Positions 1 through 7,310 of a stretch of DNA of 22,288 bases are shown here, piece after piece (the stretch's first letter is position 1; each line of letters opens with the position of its first letter). The DNA lies in the NCBI GenBank assembly GCA_949298295.1, contig CASFWS010000002.1, positions 1-22,288 on the forward strand, given 5' to 3'. A program made the position numbers and the translations under genes. Below the pieces are notes generated by a model, which was given only the letters and a program-made list of their open reading frames with translations, was not told where the DNA came from and did no database searches. The DNA comes from an uncultured Bacillota bacterium (GTDB taxonomy: Bacteria; Bacillota_I; Bacilli_A; RFN20; CAG-826).

Positions 1-1141
1 CGGTGAGCTCGCCGCGGTTCTCAACGTTTTCGTTCAAGGAGAAGCGCCCTGGCTCGGTCAACATGAAAATCTCGTAGGCAATGGTGTCGGGTTGGCTCAT
101 TAGGTAGCCGCTGTCGGCAAGGTCATAGTAGGAAAAACTCCCGTCCTCTTCTTCCTCGTAGATTTCGATGCCATCTTCCGAAGGGGCAAAGAGAAAATTG
201 GAGTTGGGGTACTCCTCTTTGTCCCCAAGGTATTCCAGATAGGCGGCCTGCTCGCCCTTATGGTATTTCCAGGGCTGGCGATAGTTGTCGACGATGCTCA
301 TCGTGAAAGGCGAAACGTTCAAGGCGGCAATGGTTTCCTTGAGAACGTCGTGCTCCTCGAGCTTCCCTAAAGGATTCAGGCGGTTAATTCCAATATCGCC
401 TGGAAAACTTGCTTCAAGCGACCATGTCCCTTCTCCGTCTTGGGTTGTGGGGTCCCGGCCGTAGGTTTCGAAGGAGATGAGTATTCCATCCTCTTTGAAG
501 GAGTAGGAGGGAGGCATGGAAATCTCGAAGCTGACGTCCTCCAATAGTTCGATCAAGGCGCCGTTCTCGTAAGTTTCCCATGGCTCGATCAAGGAGACGA
601 AGACGCGCCAGAAGCTCGATGGGCTGAGGGTGCCGTCCTCATTGAAATCAGCTTTTCTTAGATAGCCGAGCGGGTTATAGCCGATTTTGTAGAAGGACTG
701 GGAGTAATCCGCGGTGAGGACCTCGTTGTTCGCGCTTAGGCTTTCCGAGTAGTAATAGCCGTCATCGTCTTCGAAGAAAGTCTCCCCGAGGGTCCTCAGG
801 AAATAAGTTTCCCCATATTGAGTGACCTCCTCTACCTTGGCCTCGTAGGCGTAGACATCGCGCTCGCCTCTTAGGTACCAGGCCGTGGCTTCGACCTTGG
901 CTGTATCGTTGGACCCGTTGTTCCATTTCAGGTACTCGCCGCTCAATCTGATTATGCAATCAGACGAGGCCATGCTCAAAAACCGATCGAGAGGCGTTTG
1001 CGGGACGGGAGCCGAACTTTCCTCCGATTGGGCAGCCCCCTCGGAGGAAGAAACGGGCGGCTGCTCTGACCCCGTTGCCGTCGCTACGCAAGAGGATAAC
1101 GCTCCGGCTAAAAACAGGAGAAACAACGAACGCTTTTTCAT
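1..1141 (-). CDS. Putative lipoprotein, C-terminal end cut by window
   Basis: The reading frame stays open for 380 codons from the ATG at 1141 to the window edge, so the C-terminus is missing. The first 18 residues are a lipoprotein signal: positive start MKKRS, hydrophobic stretch LFLLFLAGA, then lipobox L-S-S-C with Cys18 as the expected lipid attachment site. A Ser/Glu/Pro-rich linker follows (about residues 19-45), then an acidic domain rich in Tyr, Trp and Glu that looks extracellular, with repeated short strand-like segments. I recognise no family and no catalytic motif. It is therefore expected to be anchored on the outer face of the membrane, function unknown. A weak purine-rich ribosome-binding site (GAGGGGAC) lies about 7 nt upstream, and a promoter is visible at 1173-1201. 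The gene is divergent from nrdG. I am sure of the coding frame and lipobox, not of any role. Confidence 0.85.
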   Translation of the reverse strand, partial: MKKRSLFLLFLAGALSSCVATATGSEQPPVSSSEGAAQSEESSAPVPQTPLDRFLSMASSDCIIRLSGEYLKWNNGSNDTAKVEATAWYLRGERDVYAYEAKVEEVTQYGETYFLRTLGETFFEDDDGYYYSESLSANNEVLTADYSQSFYKIGYNPLGYLRKADFNEDGTLSPSSFWRVFVSLIEPWETYENGALIELLEDVSFEISMPPSYSFKEDGILISFETYGRDPTTQDGEGTWSLEASFPGDIGINRLNPLGKLEEHDVLKETIAALNVSPFTMSIVDNYRQPWKYHKGEQAAYLEYLGDKEEYPNSNFLFAPSEDGIEIYEEEEDGSFSYYDLADSGYLMSQPDTIAYEIFMLTEPGRFSLNENVENRGELT

Positions 1142-1172
1142 AAAACAAGTCCCCTCTGATCCAGTGGGGGAC

Positions 1173-1201
1173 AGTTTACCGTCCTTCGTTACAAATGTAA
1201 A
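1173..1201 (-). promoter_or_regulatory. Promoter of the lipoprotein gene
   Basis: On the minus strand a TTTACA -35 box (1201-1196) and a TAAACT -10 box (1178-1173) are separated by exactly 17 nt. Transcription would begin near 1166, giving a leader of about 25 nt that contains the GAGGGGAC ribosome-binding site. The remainder of the 273-nt divergent gap up to nrdG shows no clear terminator or second strong promoter. Confidence 0.6.
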
Positions 1202-1414
1202 CATTGCTGGCATGGTCCGCCAAGGAATGCCGTGCCGCATGGGTACGCCTGCCTTTCCTCAAAGGGCAGCCTTCCGCCGAAGAAGATGCAGCTAGCGCCT
1301 TTGAACATTCAATTTTCGATGCGATACCGACGTTTTGCAGGGATTTCATGAAAAAGCATTCGGTCCATGAGCCTCTTTTGCCCTTTCTTCCGCCTATTGG
1401 TCTAAAGTATATCC

Positions 1415-2110
1415 ATGGATTTTTCAGGTTGGGAAAAGCTTTCGCTCGTCGACTATGACGACAATATCACGACGACTCTCTTCGCGGCCGGGTGCCCCCT
1501 CCGCTGCCCGTGGTGCCACAACTCCTCCTTGGTTCTCCAACCCGGCAAGGTTGGGCGCATCCCGTGGAATGAAATCATGGATTACCTTTCGCGGCGGAGG
1601 AATGTCCTCGATGCCGTATGCGTGACCGGAGGCGAGCCGACGATGATGCCCGATCTCCTCGACAAGCTTTCCGACATCAAGAGCCTCGGTTACAAAGTGA
1701 AGCTCGACACCAACGGCACCGACCCCACCCTCCTTCGCGTAGCCGTCGATCAGGGCTTGGTCGATTACGTGGCTATGGACATCAAAAACTGCGAGGCCCG
1801 GTATGGCGAAACGGTCGGAGTGCCGAATCTGGATTTTGCTCCCATAAGGGAATCTTTCTCCTACCTATTGGCCTCACCGGTCCGTTACGAATTCCGGACG
1901 ACCATCGTCGAGGAATTCCACCGGAAGGAGGACATCGAGGCGCTCGGGCAGATGATCCGCGGGGCCAAGGTTCTCTATCTTCAGGAATTCATCGACAACG
2001 AGAATTGCATCGCCCGCGGCTTTCATACCGTTCCAAAAGAAAAGGCCCTGTTGTTCAGGGCCATTCTTCTCAAGTATGTCGAGCGGTGCGAGCTGCGCGG
2101 CTATGATTGA
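1415..2110 (+). CDS. nrdG: Anaerobic ribonucleoside-triphosphate reductase activating protein (radical SAM)
   Basis: The protein (231 aa) is a radical SAM activase that uses a [4Fe-4S] cluster and S-adenosylmethionine to place the glycyl radical on NrdD. The cluster motif C-x3-C-x2-C is Cys27, Cys31 and Cys34 (CPLRCPWCHN), preceded by the family's typical start KLSLVDYDDNITTTLF. A GGEPTM segment matches the SAM-binding GGEP motif. Length and N-terminus resemble the NrdG2-type subfamily rather than the shorter E. coli NrdG. ATG 1415 is the first start after an in-frame stop at 1403. There is no Shine-Dalgarno sequence, but a -10-like TAAAGT (1403-1408) lies 6 nt upstream, so the mRNA may be leaderless. 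The 3' end overlaps convergent trxB by 10 nt. Context with nrdD supports the call. Confidence 0.93.
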   Translation: MDFSGWEKLSLVDYDDNITTTLFAAGCPLRCPWCHNSSLVLQPGKVGRIPWNEIMDYLSRRRNVLDAVCVTGGEPTMMPDLLDKLSDIKSLGYKVKLDTNGTDPTLLRVAVDQGLVDYVAMDIKNCEARYGETVGVPNLDFAPIRESFSYLLASPVRYEFRTTIVEEFHRKEDIEALGQMIRGAKVLYLQEFIDNENCIARGFHTVPKEKALLFRAILLKYVERCELRGYD

Positions 2111-3024
2111 GAGGCATCGAGCTTGTTAAGGTAATCGATGGCCGAAAGGGCAGCGATGGCTCCGTCGGATTCCGCCGCGACGACTTGGCGGATTTTCTTT
2201 TGCCGGCAATCCCCGGCCGCATAGATGCCAGGGGTTGCGGTAGCCATCCCTTCGTCGGCGATGATGAAGCCGTTGCCGTCGAGTTTGACGAGGCCTTCGA
2301 AGCGGCCGTTGTCCGGGAGTTGGCCGATGGCCACGAAGCAGCCGTCGGCCTTTAGATCGAAGGAGGTGCCGTCCTTGCGTTGGAAGGAGATGCTCTCAAG
2401 GCTCTCGGAACCCTCGAAGGCAAGGGCCGAAACCTCGTGAATGACTTCCACGTTCGGCCGCGAGAGAAGGGCCTTGACCGAAGCTTCTTCCCCGAAGAAG
2501 CGGTCGAAGAGAGTACAGACGGTGACTTTCTTGCAGAGGTCGGAGAGGCTCAGGGCATAGACGATGGCGCTATTGGCATCGCCGATGACCGCCACCTCTT
2601 TCCCTTCGTAGAAGGCTCCGTCGCAGACCGCGCAGTAGCTAACCCCTTTGCCAAGGAACTTCTCCTCGCCGGGAATGGCCAGCTTCCGGGGGCGGCAGCC
2701 AGTCGCAAGAACGATGGCCCGGGCCTCGTAAGAACTATATTCCCCCTGCGCGAGGAAATAACCGTCCTTCTTGAGGATCCCGGTCACGTTGTCCATGTCG
2801 AATTCGACCCCAAGGGCCGAAATCTGGTCAAAGACGCGGGAGGCGTAATCCTGTCCCGAAATGGAGGCAATCGAAGGAATGTTCTCGACGAGGGGACTTT
2901 CGGCGATTTGCCCGCCGAAAGCGCTCTTTTCGAGGAGCATGACGCTCTTGCCGGCCCTTAATGCATAAAGGGCGGCGGTCATTCCCGCCGGCCCTCCGCC
3001 GATGATCAGTAGATCAGGACGCAT
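2101..3024 (-). CDS. trxB: Thioredoxin reductase-like flavoprotein with atypical NADPH site
   Basis: This 307-residue protein belongs to the low-molecular-weight thioredoxin reductase family. It has an N-terminal FAD-binding GGGPAG motif (residues 9-14), the redox-active CAVC (Cys131/Cys134, followed by DG), the ATGCRPR segment, and the C-terminal FAD motif around GIYAAGDC (266-273). The pyridine-nucleotide region is unusual: where GGGDSA is expected there is GDANSA (148-153), and where the HRRDxxR motif should lie there is TLFDRF. It may therefore use a donor other than NADPH. The start ATG overlaps the last 11 nt of nrdD and is preceded by AAGGGGAG, so translation is probably coupled. The pairing suggests it reduces the glutaredoxin-like domain fused to NrdD. 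The gene could be annotated generically as an NAD(P)/FAD-dependent oxidoreductase. Confidence 0.88.
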   Translation of the reverse strand: MRPDLLIIGGGPAGMTAALYALRAGKSVMLLEKSAFGGQIAESPLVENIPSIASISGQDYASRVFDQISALGVEFDMDNVTGILKKDGYFLAQGEYSSYEARAIVLATGCRPRKLAIPGEEKFLGKGVSYCAVCDGAFYEGKEVAVIGDANSAIVYALSLSDLCKKVTVCTLFDRFFGEEASVKALLSRPNVEVIHEVSALAFEGSESLESISFQRKDGTSFDLKADGCFVAIGQLPDNGRFEGLVKLDGNGFIIADEGMATATPGIYAAGDCRQKKIRQVVAAESDGAIAALSAIDYLNKLDASQS

Positions 3025-5401
3025 GACTCCCCTTGTTGGCTTCGATGTAGCCGCGGATGAGAGAGGCGTTGTCGTAGATGTCGTAGCTGTTTCCGCGCGG
3101 GACGATGAGCGTCGGAGCCTTGCTTACGCCATACTCCTTGGCCAAATCCTTCTTTTCCATGGCATCGACGTTTTCGTAAGCGATGTGTTCGCGGTCGAGC
3201 ATCATCTTGGCCATCTTGCAATTCGGGCAGGTCGAGGAGGTGAAGAGAATGGCGTGGTCGGGGACCGGGGCGCTCTTCGTCGGGGTCTGAACCTTGCAAG
3301 AAGCGTTCTCGCTGATGACCGGGTTTTCGTTTTCCCGGATGACGTAGGTCTTGCGGTCCTTGAATTCCTGGACCTTGCCTTCGTTCCAGTTCTTGACCGG
3401 GCGGTAGTAGCCGGTGATCCGGGAATAGACTTCGGCTGTCTTTCCGCAAACCGGGCACTTCCATTGCTCGCCGGCGATGTAGCCGTGATCGGGGCAAACC
3501 GAATAGGTCGGCGACATCGTGTAGTAGGGGAGCTTGTAGTTTTCGGCGATCTTCCGAACGAGCTTCATGCAGCTTTCCCAGTTCGGGAGGCGCTGGCCGA
3601 GGAAGGCATGGAAGACGGTCCCGGAGGTGTAAAGGGTCTGGAACTGGTCTTCGATGTCGAGGGCCCGGAAGATGTCATTGGTGAAGCCGACCGGAAGGTG
3701 CGAGCTGTTGGTGTAGTAGGGCGTTCCGCTGTTATCGCCGGCGCAGATGATGTCGGGATAACGTTCGCGGTCATGCTTGGCAAGGCGGTAGGCCGTCGAC
3801 TCGGCCGGCGTCGCCTCGAGGTTATAAAGGTCGCCGTAGCGCTCTTGGTAATCCGAGAGGCGGTTCCTCATGTGGTTGAGGACCTCGGCCGTGAATTCGT
3901 CGGCCTCCTTGTTGGTGAGGTCCTTGCCGATCCAGCGGGCATTGAGGCAGGCTTCGTTCATGCCGACGAGGCCGATCGTCGAGAAGTGGTTGTTGAAGGA
4001 TCCGAGGTAGTGCTTGGTGTAAGGGTAGAGGCCGGCCTCGAGAAGGGCGGTGACCGTCTTCCTCTTGATGTAGAGGGAACGGGCAGCGATGTCCATAAGG
4101 TGATCGAGGCGGGCATAGAAGTCGTCCCGGTCGGTCGCAAGGTAGGCAAGGCGCGGCATATTGAGAGTGACGACCCCGATGGAACCGGTCGACTCGCCCG
4201 AACCGAAGTAGCCGCCGCTCTTCTTGCGGAGCTCGCGGAGGTCGAGGCGGAGCCGGCAGCACATGCTCCGGACGTCGCTCGGCTTCATGTCGCTATTGAT
4301 GTAGTTAGAGAAATAGGGGGTCCCGTATTTGGCCGTCATCGTGAAGAGAAGGCGGTTGTTTTCGGTGTCCGACCAATCGAAATCCTTGGTAATCGAGTAG
4401 GTCGGGATCGGGTACTGGAAGCCACGCCCATTGGCGTCGCCTTCGATCATGACCTCGATGAAGGCCTTGTTGACCATCCGCATCTCCTCGACGCAGTCCT
4501 TGTACTTGAAGGGCATTTCCTTGCCGCCGACGATGCAGTTGAGCTCAGCCATGTCGTCGGGGACCGTCCAGTCGAGGGTTACATTGGTGAACGGAGCCTG
4601 GGTGCCCCACCGGGACGGAGTATTGACCCCGTAGATGAAGCTCTGGATGGCTTGCTTGACTTCCTTGTAAGAGAGGTTATCGGCCTTGACGAAAGGAGCG
4701 AGGTAGGTGTCGAAGCTGCTGAAAGCCTGGGCCCCGGCCCATTCGTTTTGCATGATGCCGAGGAAGTTGACCATTTGATTGCAGAGGGTCATGAGGTGGC
4801 GGGCCGGGGAAGAAGTGATTTTCCCGGGGACGCCGCCAAGGCCTTCCTGGATGAGCTGCTTGAGGCTCCAGCCCGCGCAATAGCCGGTCAGCATCGAGAG
4901 GTCGTGGATGTGCATGTCCGCGTTGCGGTGGGCATCCGCGATTTCCTTGTCATAGACCTGGGAGAGCCAATAGTTGGCCGTGACCGCCCCCGAGTTGGAA
5001 AGGATGAGGCCGCCGACCGAATAAGTAACGGTGGAATTCTCCTTGACGCGCCAGTCGTTGATCTTGAGGTAGTTGTCGACGACCTTCGCGTAGTTCAGCT
5101 CGGTGTTTTTCATTTCCCGAAGCTCTTCGTGCTTCTTCCGATAGTCCATGTAGCTGCGGGCCACGGCCACATAGCCACTTTCGATGAGGACGACTTCAAC
5201 CGCGTCTTGGATGTCCTCGACCTCAATGACGTCGTCCTTGACCTTGGGTTGCATTTCGCTTGAAACGCGAAGCGCCAGGCGCTCGAGAATCTCGTCGGTG
5301 ACATTGACGTGCTCGGCGATGAAGGCTTTGTTCATGGCCTCCATGATTTTCCTTAGCTCGAAGTCGACAATCGAACCATCTCTCTTCTTGACGTGCAGCA
5401 T
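3014..5401 (-). CDS. nrdD: Anaerobic ribonucleoside-triphosphate reductase with fused glutaredoxin-like domain
   Basis: This class III reductase (795 aa) makes dNTPs from NTPs without oxygen, using a glycyl radical. Domains in order: an ATP-cone allosteric domain (about 3-95); the ten-stranded barrel (about 100-630) with Cys175 and the Cys381/Cys382 pair as candidate active-site cysteines; a zinc-binding region (Cys636, His639, Cys649, Cys652); and the glycyl-radical loop RITGYY with Gly664. Most NrdD proteins end soon after this point. Here a linker and a redoxin-fold domain follow (about 715-790) with CPNC (Cys725/Cys728) and a cis-Pro-like APTLIV. That domain is probably the built-in electron carrier. 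The start ATG has a good AGAGGAAA site 7-8 nt upstream. It overlaps trxB downstream, and NrdG is encoded convergently. Confidence 0.95.
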   Translation of the reverse strand: MLHVKKRDGSIVDFELRKIMEAMNKAFIAEHVNVTDEILERLALRVSSEMQPKVKDDVIEVEDIQDAVEVVLIESGYVAVARSYMDYRKKHEELREMKNTELNYAKVVDNYLKINDWRVKENSTVTYSVGGLILSNSGAVTANYWLSQVYDKEIADAHRNADMHIHDLSMLTGYCAGWSLKQLIQEGLGGVPGKITSSPARHLMTLCNQMVNFLGIMQNEWAGAQAFSSFDTYLAPFVKADNLSYKEVKQAIQSFIYGVNTPSRWGTQAPFTNVTLDWTVPDDMAELNCIVGGKEMPFKYKDCVEEMRMVNKAFIEVMIEGDANGRGFQYPIPTYSITKDFDWSDTENNRLLFTMTAKYGTPYFSNYINSDMKPSDVRSMCCRLRLDLRELRKKSGGYFGSGESTGSIGVVTLNMPRLAYLATDRDDFYARLDHLMDIAARSLYIKRKTVTALLEAGLYPYTKHYLGSFNNHFSTIGLVGMNEACLNARWIGKDLTNKEADEFTAEVLNHMRNRLSDYQERYGDLYNLEATPAESTAYRLAKHDRERYPDIICAGDNSGTPYYTNSSHLPVGFTNDIFRALDIEDQFQTLYTSGTVFHAFLGQRLPNWESCMKLVRKIAENYKLPYYTMSPTYSVCPDHGYIAGEQWKCPVCGKTAEVYSRITGYYRPVKNWNEGKVQEFKDRKTYVIRENENPVISENASCKVQTPTKSAPVPDHAILFTSSTCPNCKMAKMMLDREHIAYENVDAMEKKDLAKEYGVSKAPTLIVPRGNSYDIYDNASLIRGYIEANKGSHAS

Positions 5402-5449
5402 TGTGTGTTTCCTCTCTTTCGGTTAGGAAGGCGGTTGGGGGTTTCAAAA

Positions 5450-5485
5450 CGCCTGCTCGGTGCAACAGGCGCTATGGAAAGCAGG
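5450..5485 (-). promoter_or_regulatory. nrdD leader hairpin with alternative pairing
   Basis: In the nrdD leader the minus strand contains CGCCTG (5471-5466) and CAGGCG (5455-5450), a 6-bp hairpin followed by TTTT, which resembles a short attenuator. The upstream segment CCTGCT (5485-5480) is perfectly complementary to AGCAGG (5457-5452), which overlaps the 3' arm of that hairpin. The two pairings exclude each other, as in terminator/antiterminator switches. The T-run is short, so attenuation is inference. Confidence 0.4.
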
Positions 5486-5504
5486 AATCCTTCCGACGTT
5501 TGCT

Positions 5505-5532
5505 ATCTTAAACGGGCGTATCTCATTTTCAA
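5505..5532 (-). promoter_or_regulatory. Promoter of nrdD-trxB
   Basis: On the minus strand, TTGAAA (5532-5527) and TAAGAT (5510-5505) are spaced by 16 nt. The predicted start near 5498 gives a leader of about 97 nt before the nrdD ATG, ending in the AGAGGAAA ribosome-binding site. Confidence 0.5.
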
Positions 5533-5718
5533 TCAATTTGCTTGCTTTGATTTCCATCCCTTTTTGCCATTGCGGAAACCGATTGTCGAAAAGTGGATGT
5601 TTAGTGAGCAAAAAGCGGACTTTTTTCGAAGGTAATGAGAAATCAAGAGGCCGGAAGCCCTTTTCATACACAGTTTAGAAAACAGCAAAAAAACCCGATG
5701 ATTCCTTCGAAACGAGTT

Positions 5719-6483
5719 TTATAGGGACAAATATTGAGATATCCAGTCGAAGATTGCGTTGTTTTCGACGAGCCACTTGGCGAAGGACCAATCATCAGTG
5801 CCAAGATGAAGGATGTTGGTGAGTTCGGTACCGATGGCCGGAACCGTGGAAGCCAGGAGCGCTAGGACGAAAGAAACGATATAAATGAATAGAAAGCCGT
5901 TGGCGACCTGAATGAGGCCGCCGGCGATTCTCGAAAGCATCGAGGGACGCTTGCGCCCGGCCCGGCGGATGAACCAAACGACGATTTTCACGATCAGGAA
6001 CAGTACGAAGACGGCGGCAAATACGGCGATGAAACTGATGACCGTCGCCAAAGCGACCGTGATGCCCTCGGCCACGGCATCGGAAACCACGACGCTTCCC
6101 GAGCTTGGGATGACCGATACTATGAAATTGAGAACCTGCGGTTGGAGAATCGAGGGTATGTGGAGAGCGGATAGAATGGTGGGAATCGGTTCCATGTTAT
6201 TGGCAAAAGCCGATACGGGAACGGCAAGATTGATTGCCGGCTCGAGGTCGTTTTCCCGGAGCGTATCCTTGACGAAGGTAAGAATCTGGGCGTTAATCGA
6301 ATCGAAAGCCCCGGCCTCAGTGAGAGAAGCAGCGAGGGGTTTGGCCAGGAAGAAGGCGGCCACGATGGCTATGGCGACGCCGAAGGTCCACCCAATCGAA
6401 GCCACGAAGCCCTTGTAAAGGCCGATGACGAAGGCAATTATGAGAATCGCCAGAAAAACAATGCTAATCCAATCGAAAAACAC
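5719..6483 (-). CDS. CvpA family membrane protein
   Basis: The product (254 aa from a GTG start) has the layout of CvpA-like (colicin V production) proteins. Two N-terminal helices (about 5-23 and 29-47) include FVIGLYKGFVASIGWTFG, an extended soluble segment follows, and then two more helices (about 142-172 and 194-215) flank a basic RRAGRKR turn. It is expected in the cytoplasmic membrane; the biochemical role of this family is not well defined. An in-frame TTG at 6501 would add six residues, but it lies upstream of a TATAAA box (6496-6491). The promoter geometry therefore favours the GTG at 6483, 7 nt after that box, with no Shine-Dalgarno sequence. The gene stands alone, divergent from mscL. 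Confidence 0.75.
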   Translation of the reverse strand: MFFDWISIVFLAILIIAFVIGLYKGFVASIGWTFGVAIAIVAAFFLAKPLAASLTEAGAFDSINAQILTFVKDTLRENDLEPAINLAVPVSAFANNMEPIPTILSALHIPSILQPQVLNFIVSVIPSSGSVVVSDAVAEGITVALATVISFIAVFAAVFVLFLIVKIVVWFIRRAGRKRPSMLSRIAGGLIQVANGFLFIYIVSFVLALLASTVPAIGTELTNILHLGTDDWSFAKWLVENNAIFDWISQYLSL

Positions 6484-6490
6484 GGTCTTA

Positions 6491-6518
6491 TTTATAGACA
6501 ACGGGCGTTTGTTTTCAA
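6491..6518 (-). promoter_or_regulatory. Leaderless-type promoter of the CvpA-like gene
   Basis: On the minus strand TTGAAA (6518-6513) and TATAAA (6496-6491) are spaced by 16 nt. The -10 box ends 7 nt before the GTG at 6483, so transcription should begin on or next to the start codon. This decides the start, because a TTG start at 6501 would sit upstream of the box. Confidence 0.6.
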
Positions 6519-6522
6519 GGTT

Positions 6523-6549
6523 TTGACTTGCCTAGCCCCTAACTATAGG
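6523..6549 (+). promoter_or_regulatory. Possible promoter of mscL
   Basis: TTGACT (6523-6528) and TATAGG (6544-6549) are spaced by 15 nt, shorter than ideal. A GGGAGGAG sequence lies downstream at about 6562-6569, but it is roughly 20 nt from the mscL ATG, too far for normal use. The boxes overlap the divergent CvpA-gene promoter region. Confidence 0.3.
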
Positions 6550-6587
6550 GAGAAAATCTTCGGGAGGAGCAAGCAATAACGTCAATC

Positions 6588-7310
6588 ATGGAAAAGGCAG
6601 AAAAAGCCCAAGAGCGGAAGTTCCGCAAGAAAATGAAAAGCACCTGGGAGGCTTTCAAAGCCTTCATTAGCAGGGGCTCGGTCATCGACTTGGCCGTCGG
6701 CGTCATCATCGGCGGCGCCTTCAACGCCATCGTGAATACCCTCGTGAGCATCCTCATGAGCATCTGCACGTGGGGTGTCCCTGGAGGCCTCACCGGTCTC
6801 GTAACCGTTTTGCCAGCTGCCAATTCCACCCAAGCTGGTGTCGCGGGCATCGGGCAGACGTTCTCTTCCGACCCGGATGTCGTGACGGAGATGGTCAATC
6901 GTTACGCGGAAGTCTACAACCTTACTGATTCCCTGACCTCCGCCCGCAGCGAGCTCCTGAGCAAGTACACCCTGCACGGAAACGTCTATTACTACAATGG
7001 GTCGGCGCTGATCGATTGGGGAAGCTTCATCAATGCCATCATTTCTTTCTTCGTCATCGCCATCACCCTCTTCGTTATCGTTCGCGTTTTCACTTATCTC
7101 CAGCAAAAGCGCCTTCGTTTGGCCGAAAAAGCCAAGGAAGAGTACTTCAAGAAGCACCCTGAAGAACGCCCGGTCGTCGCTGAGCCCGAGCCTCCGAAAC
7201 CGACTCAGGAAGACCTCCTGAACGGGATTTTGGTCGAGTTGAAGAGAGCCAACGGAACCCTTGAGGTCGAGGAAGCCGGGGAACATGGCGCCAAGAAGGA
7301 TCCCGCTTAA
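6588..7310 (+). CDS. mscL: Large-conductance mechanosensitive channel with enlarged extracellular loop
   Basis: MscL opens a large pore under membrane tension and releases solutes during osmotic downshock. The diagnostic first helix is present: FISRGSVIDLAVGVIIGGAF with the following NAIVNTLVSI (about 25-57). The second helix is INAIISFFVIAITLFVIVRVF (about 148-168), followed by a charged segment and the C-terminal helix signature PTQEDLLNGILVELKR (about 206-221). The product is 240 aa, against roughly 130-150 for typical MscL. The excess is an N-terminal basic stretch (residues 1-17), a loop of about 80 residues between the helices (66-145, rich in Ser, Thr, Gly and Asn), and a longer tail. 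Met16 is a possible alternative start that gives a more typical N-terminus. The 3' end overlaps the phosphatase-Nudix gene, suggesting an operon. Confidence 0.92.
   Translation: MEKAEKAQERKFRKKMKSTWEAFKAFISRGSVIDLAVGVIIGGAFNAIVNTLVSILMSICTWGVPGGLTGLVTVLPAANSTQAGVAGIGQTFSSDPDVVTEMVNRYAEVYNLTDSLTSARSELLSKYTLHGNVYYYNGSALIDWGSFINAIISFFVIAITLFVIVRVFTYLQQKRLRLAEKAKEEYFKKHPEERPVVAEPEPPKPTQEDLLNGILVELKRANGTLEVEEAGEHGAKKDPA

Larger units (their letters stand above)
5402..5718. other. Intergenic region between nrdD and the CvpA-like gene
   Basis: This 317-nt stretch carries the nrdD promoter and leader in its nrdD-proximal half. The other half (about 5533-5718) is A/T-rich and follows the 3' end of the CvpA-like gene on the minus strand. 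It contains a T7 tract and a low-GC hairpin (AAAAAG, loop CGGA, CTTTTT at 5610-5625) that might act as a weak terminator. I see no open frame with coding character, no tRNA and no recognisable NrdR box pair. Confidence 0.5.

Noticed and set aside
1204..1458. A small plus-strand frame upstream of and overlapping nrdG
   Set aside because: It has only a weak ribosome-binding site at an internal ATG and no recognisable features, and it overlaps the nrdG start.
3002..5263. A 753-codon open frame on the plus strand opposite nrdD
   Set aside because: It is antisense to a certain gene and arises from its GC-rich codon bias; composition is unnatural (Val/Asp/Glu/Arg-rich) and no domain is recognisable.
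5402..5718. NrdR boxes upstream of nrdD
   Set aside because: I looked for paired ACACnATATATnGTGT-like sites and saw none convincing.
5690..5718. Terminator directly after the CvpA-like gene
   Set aside because: There is a T7 tract on the minus strand, but no stable stem precedes it.
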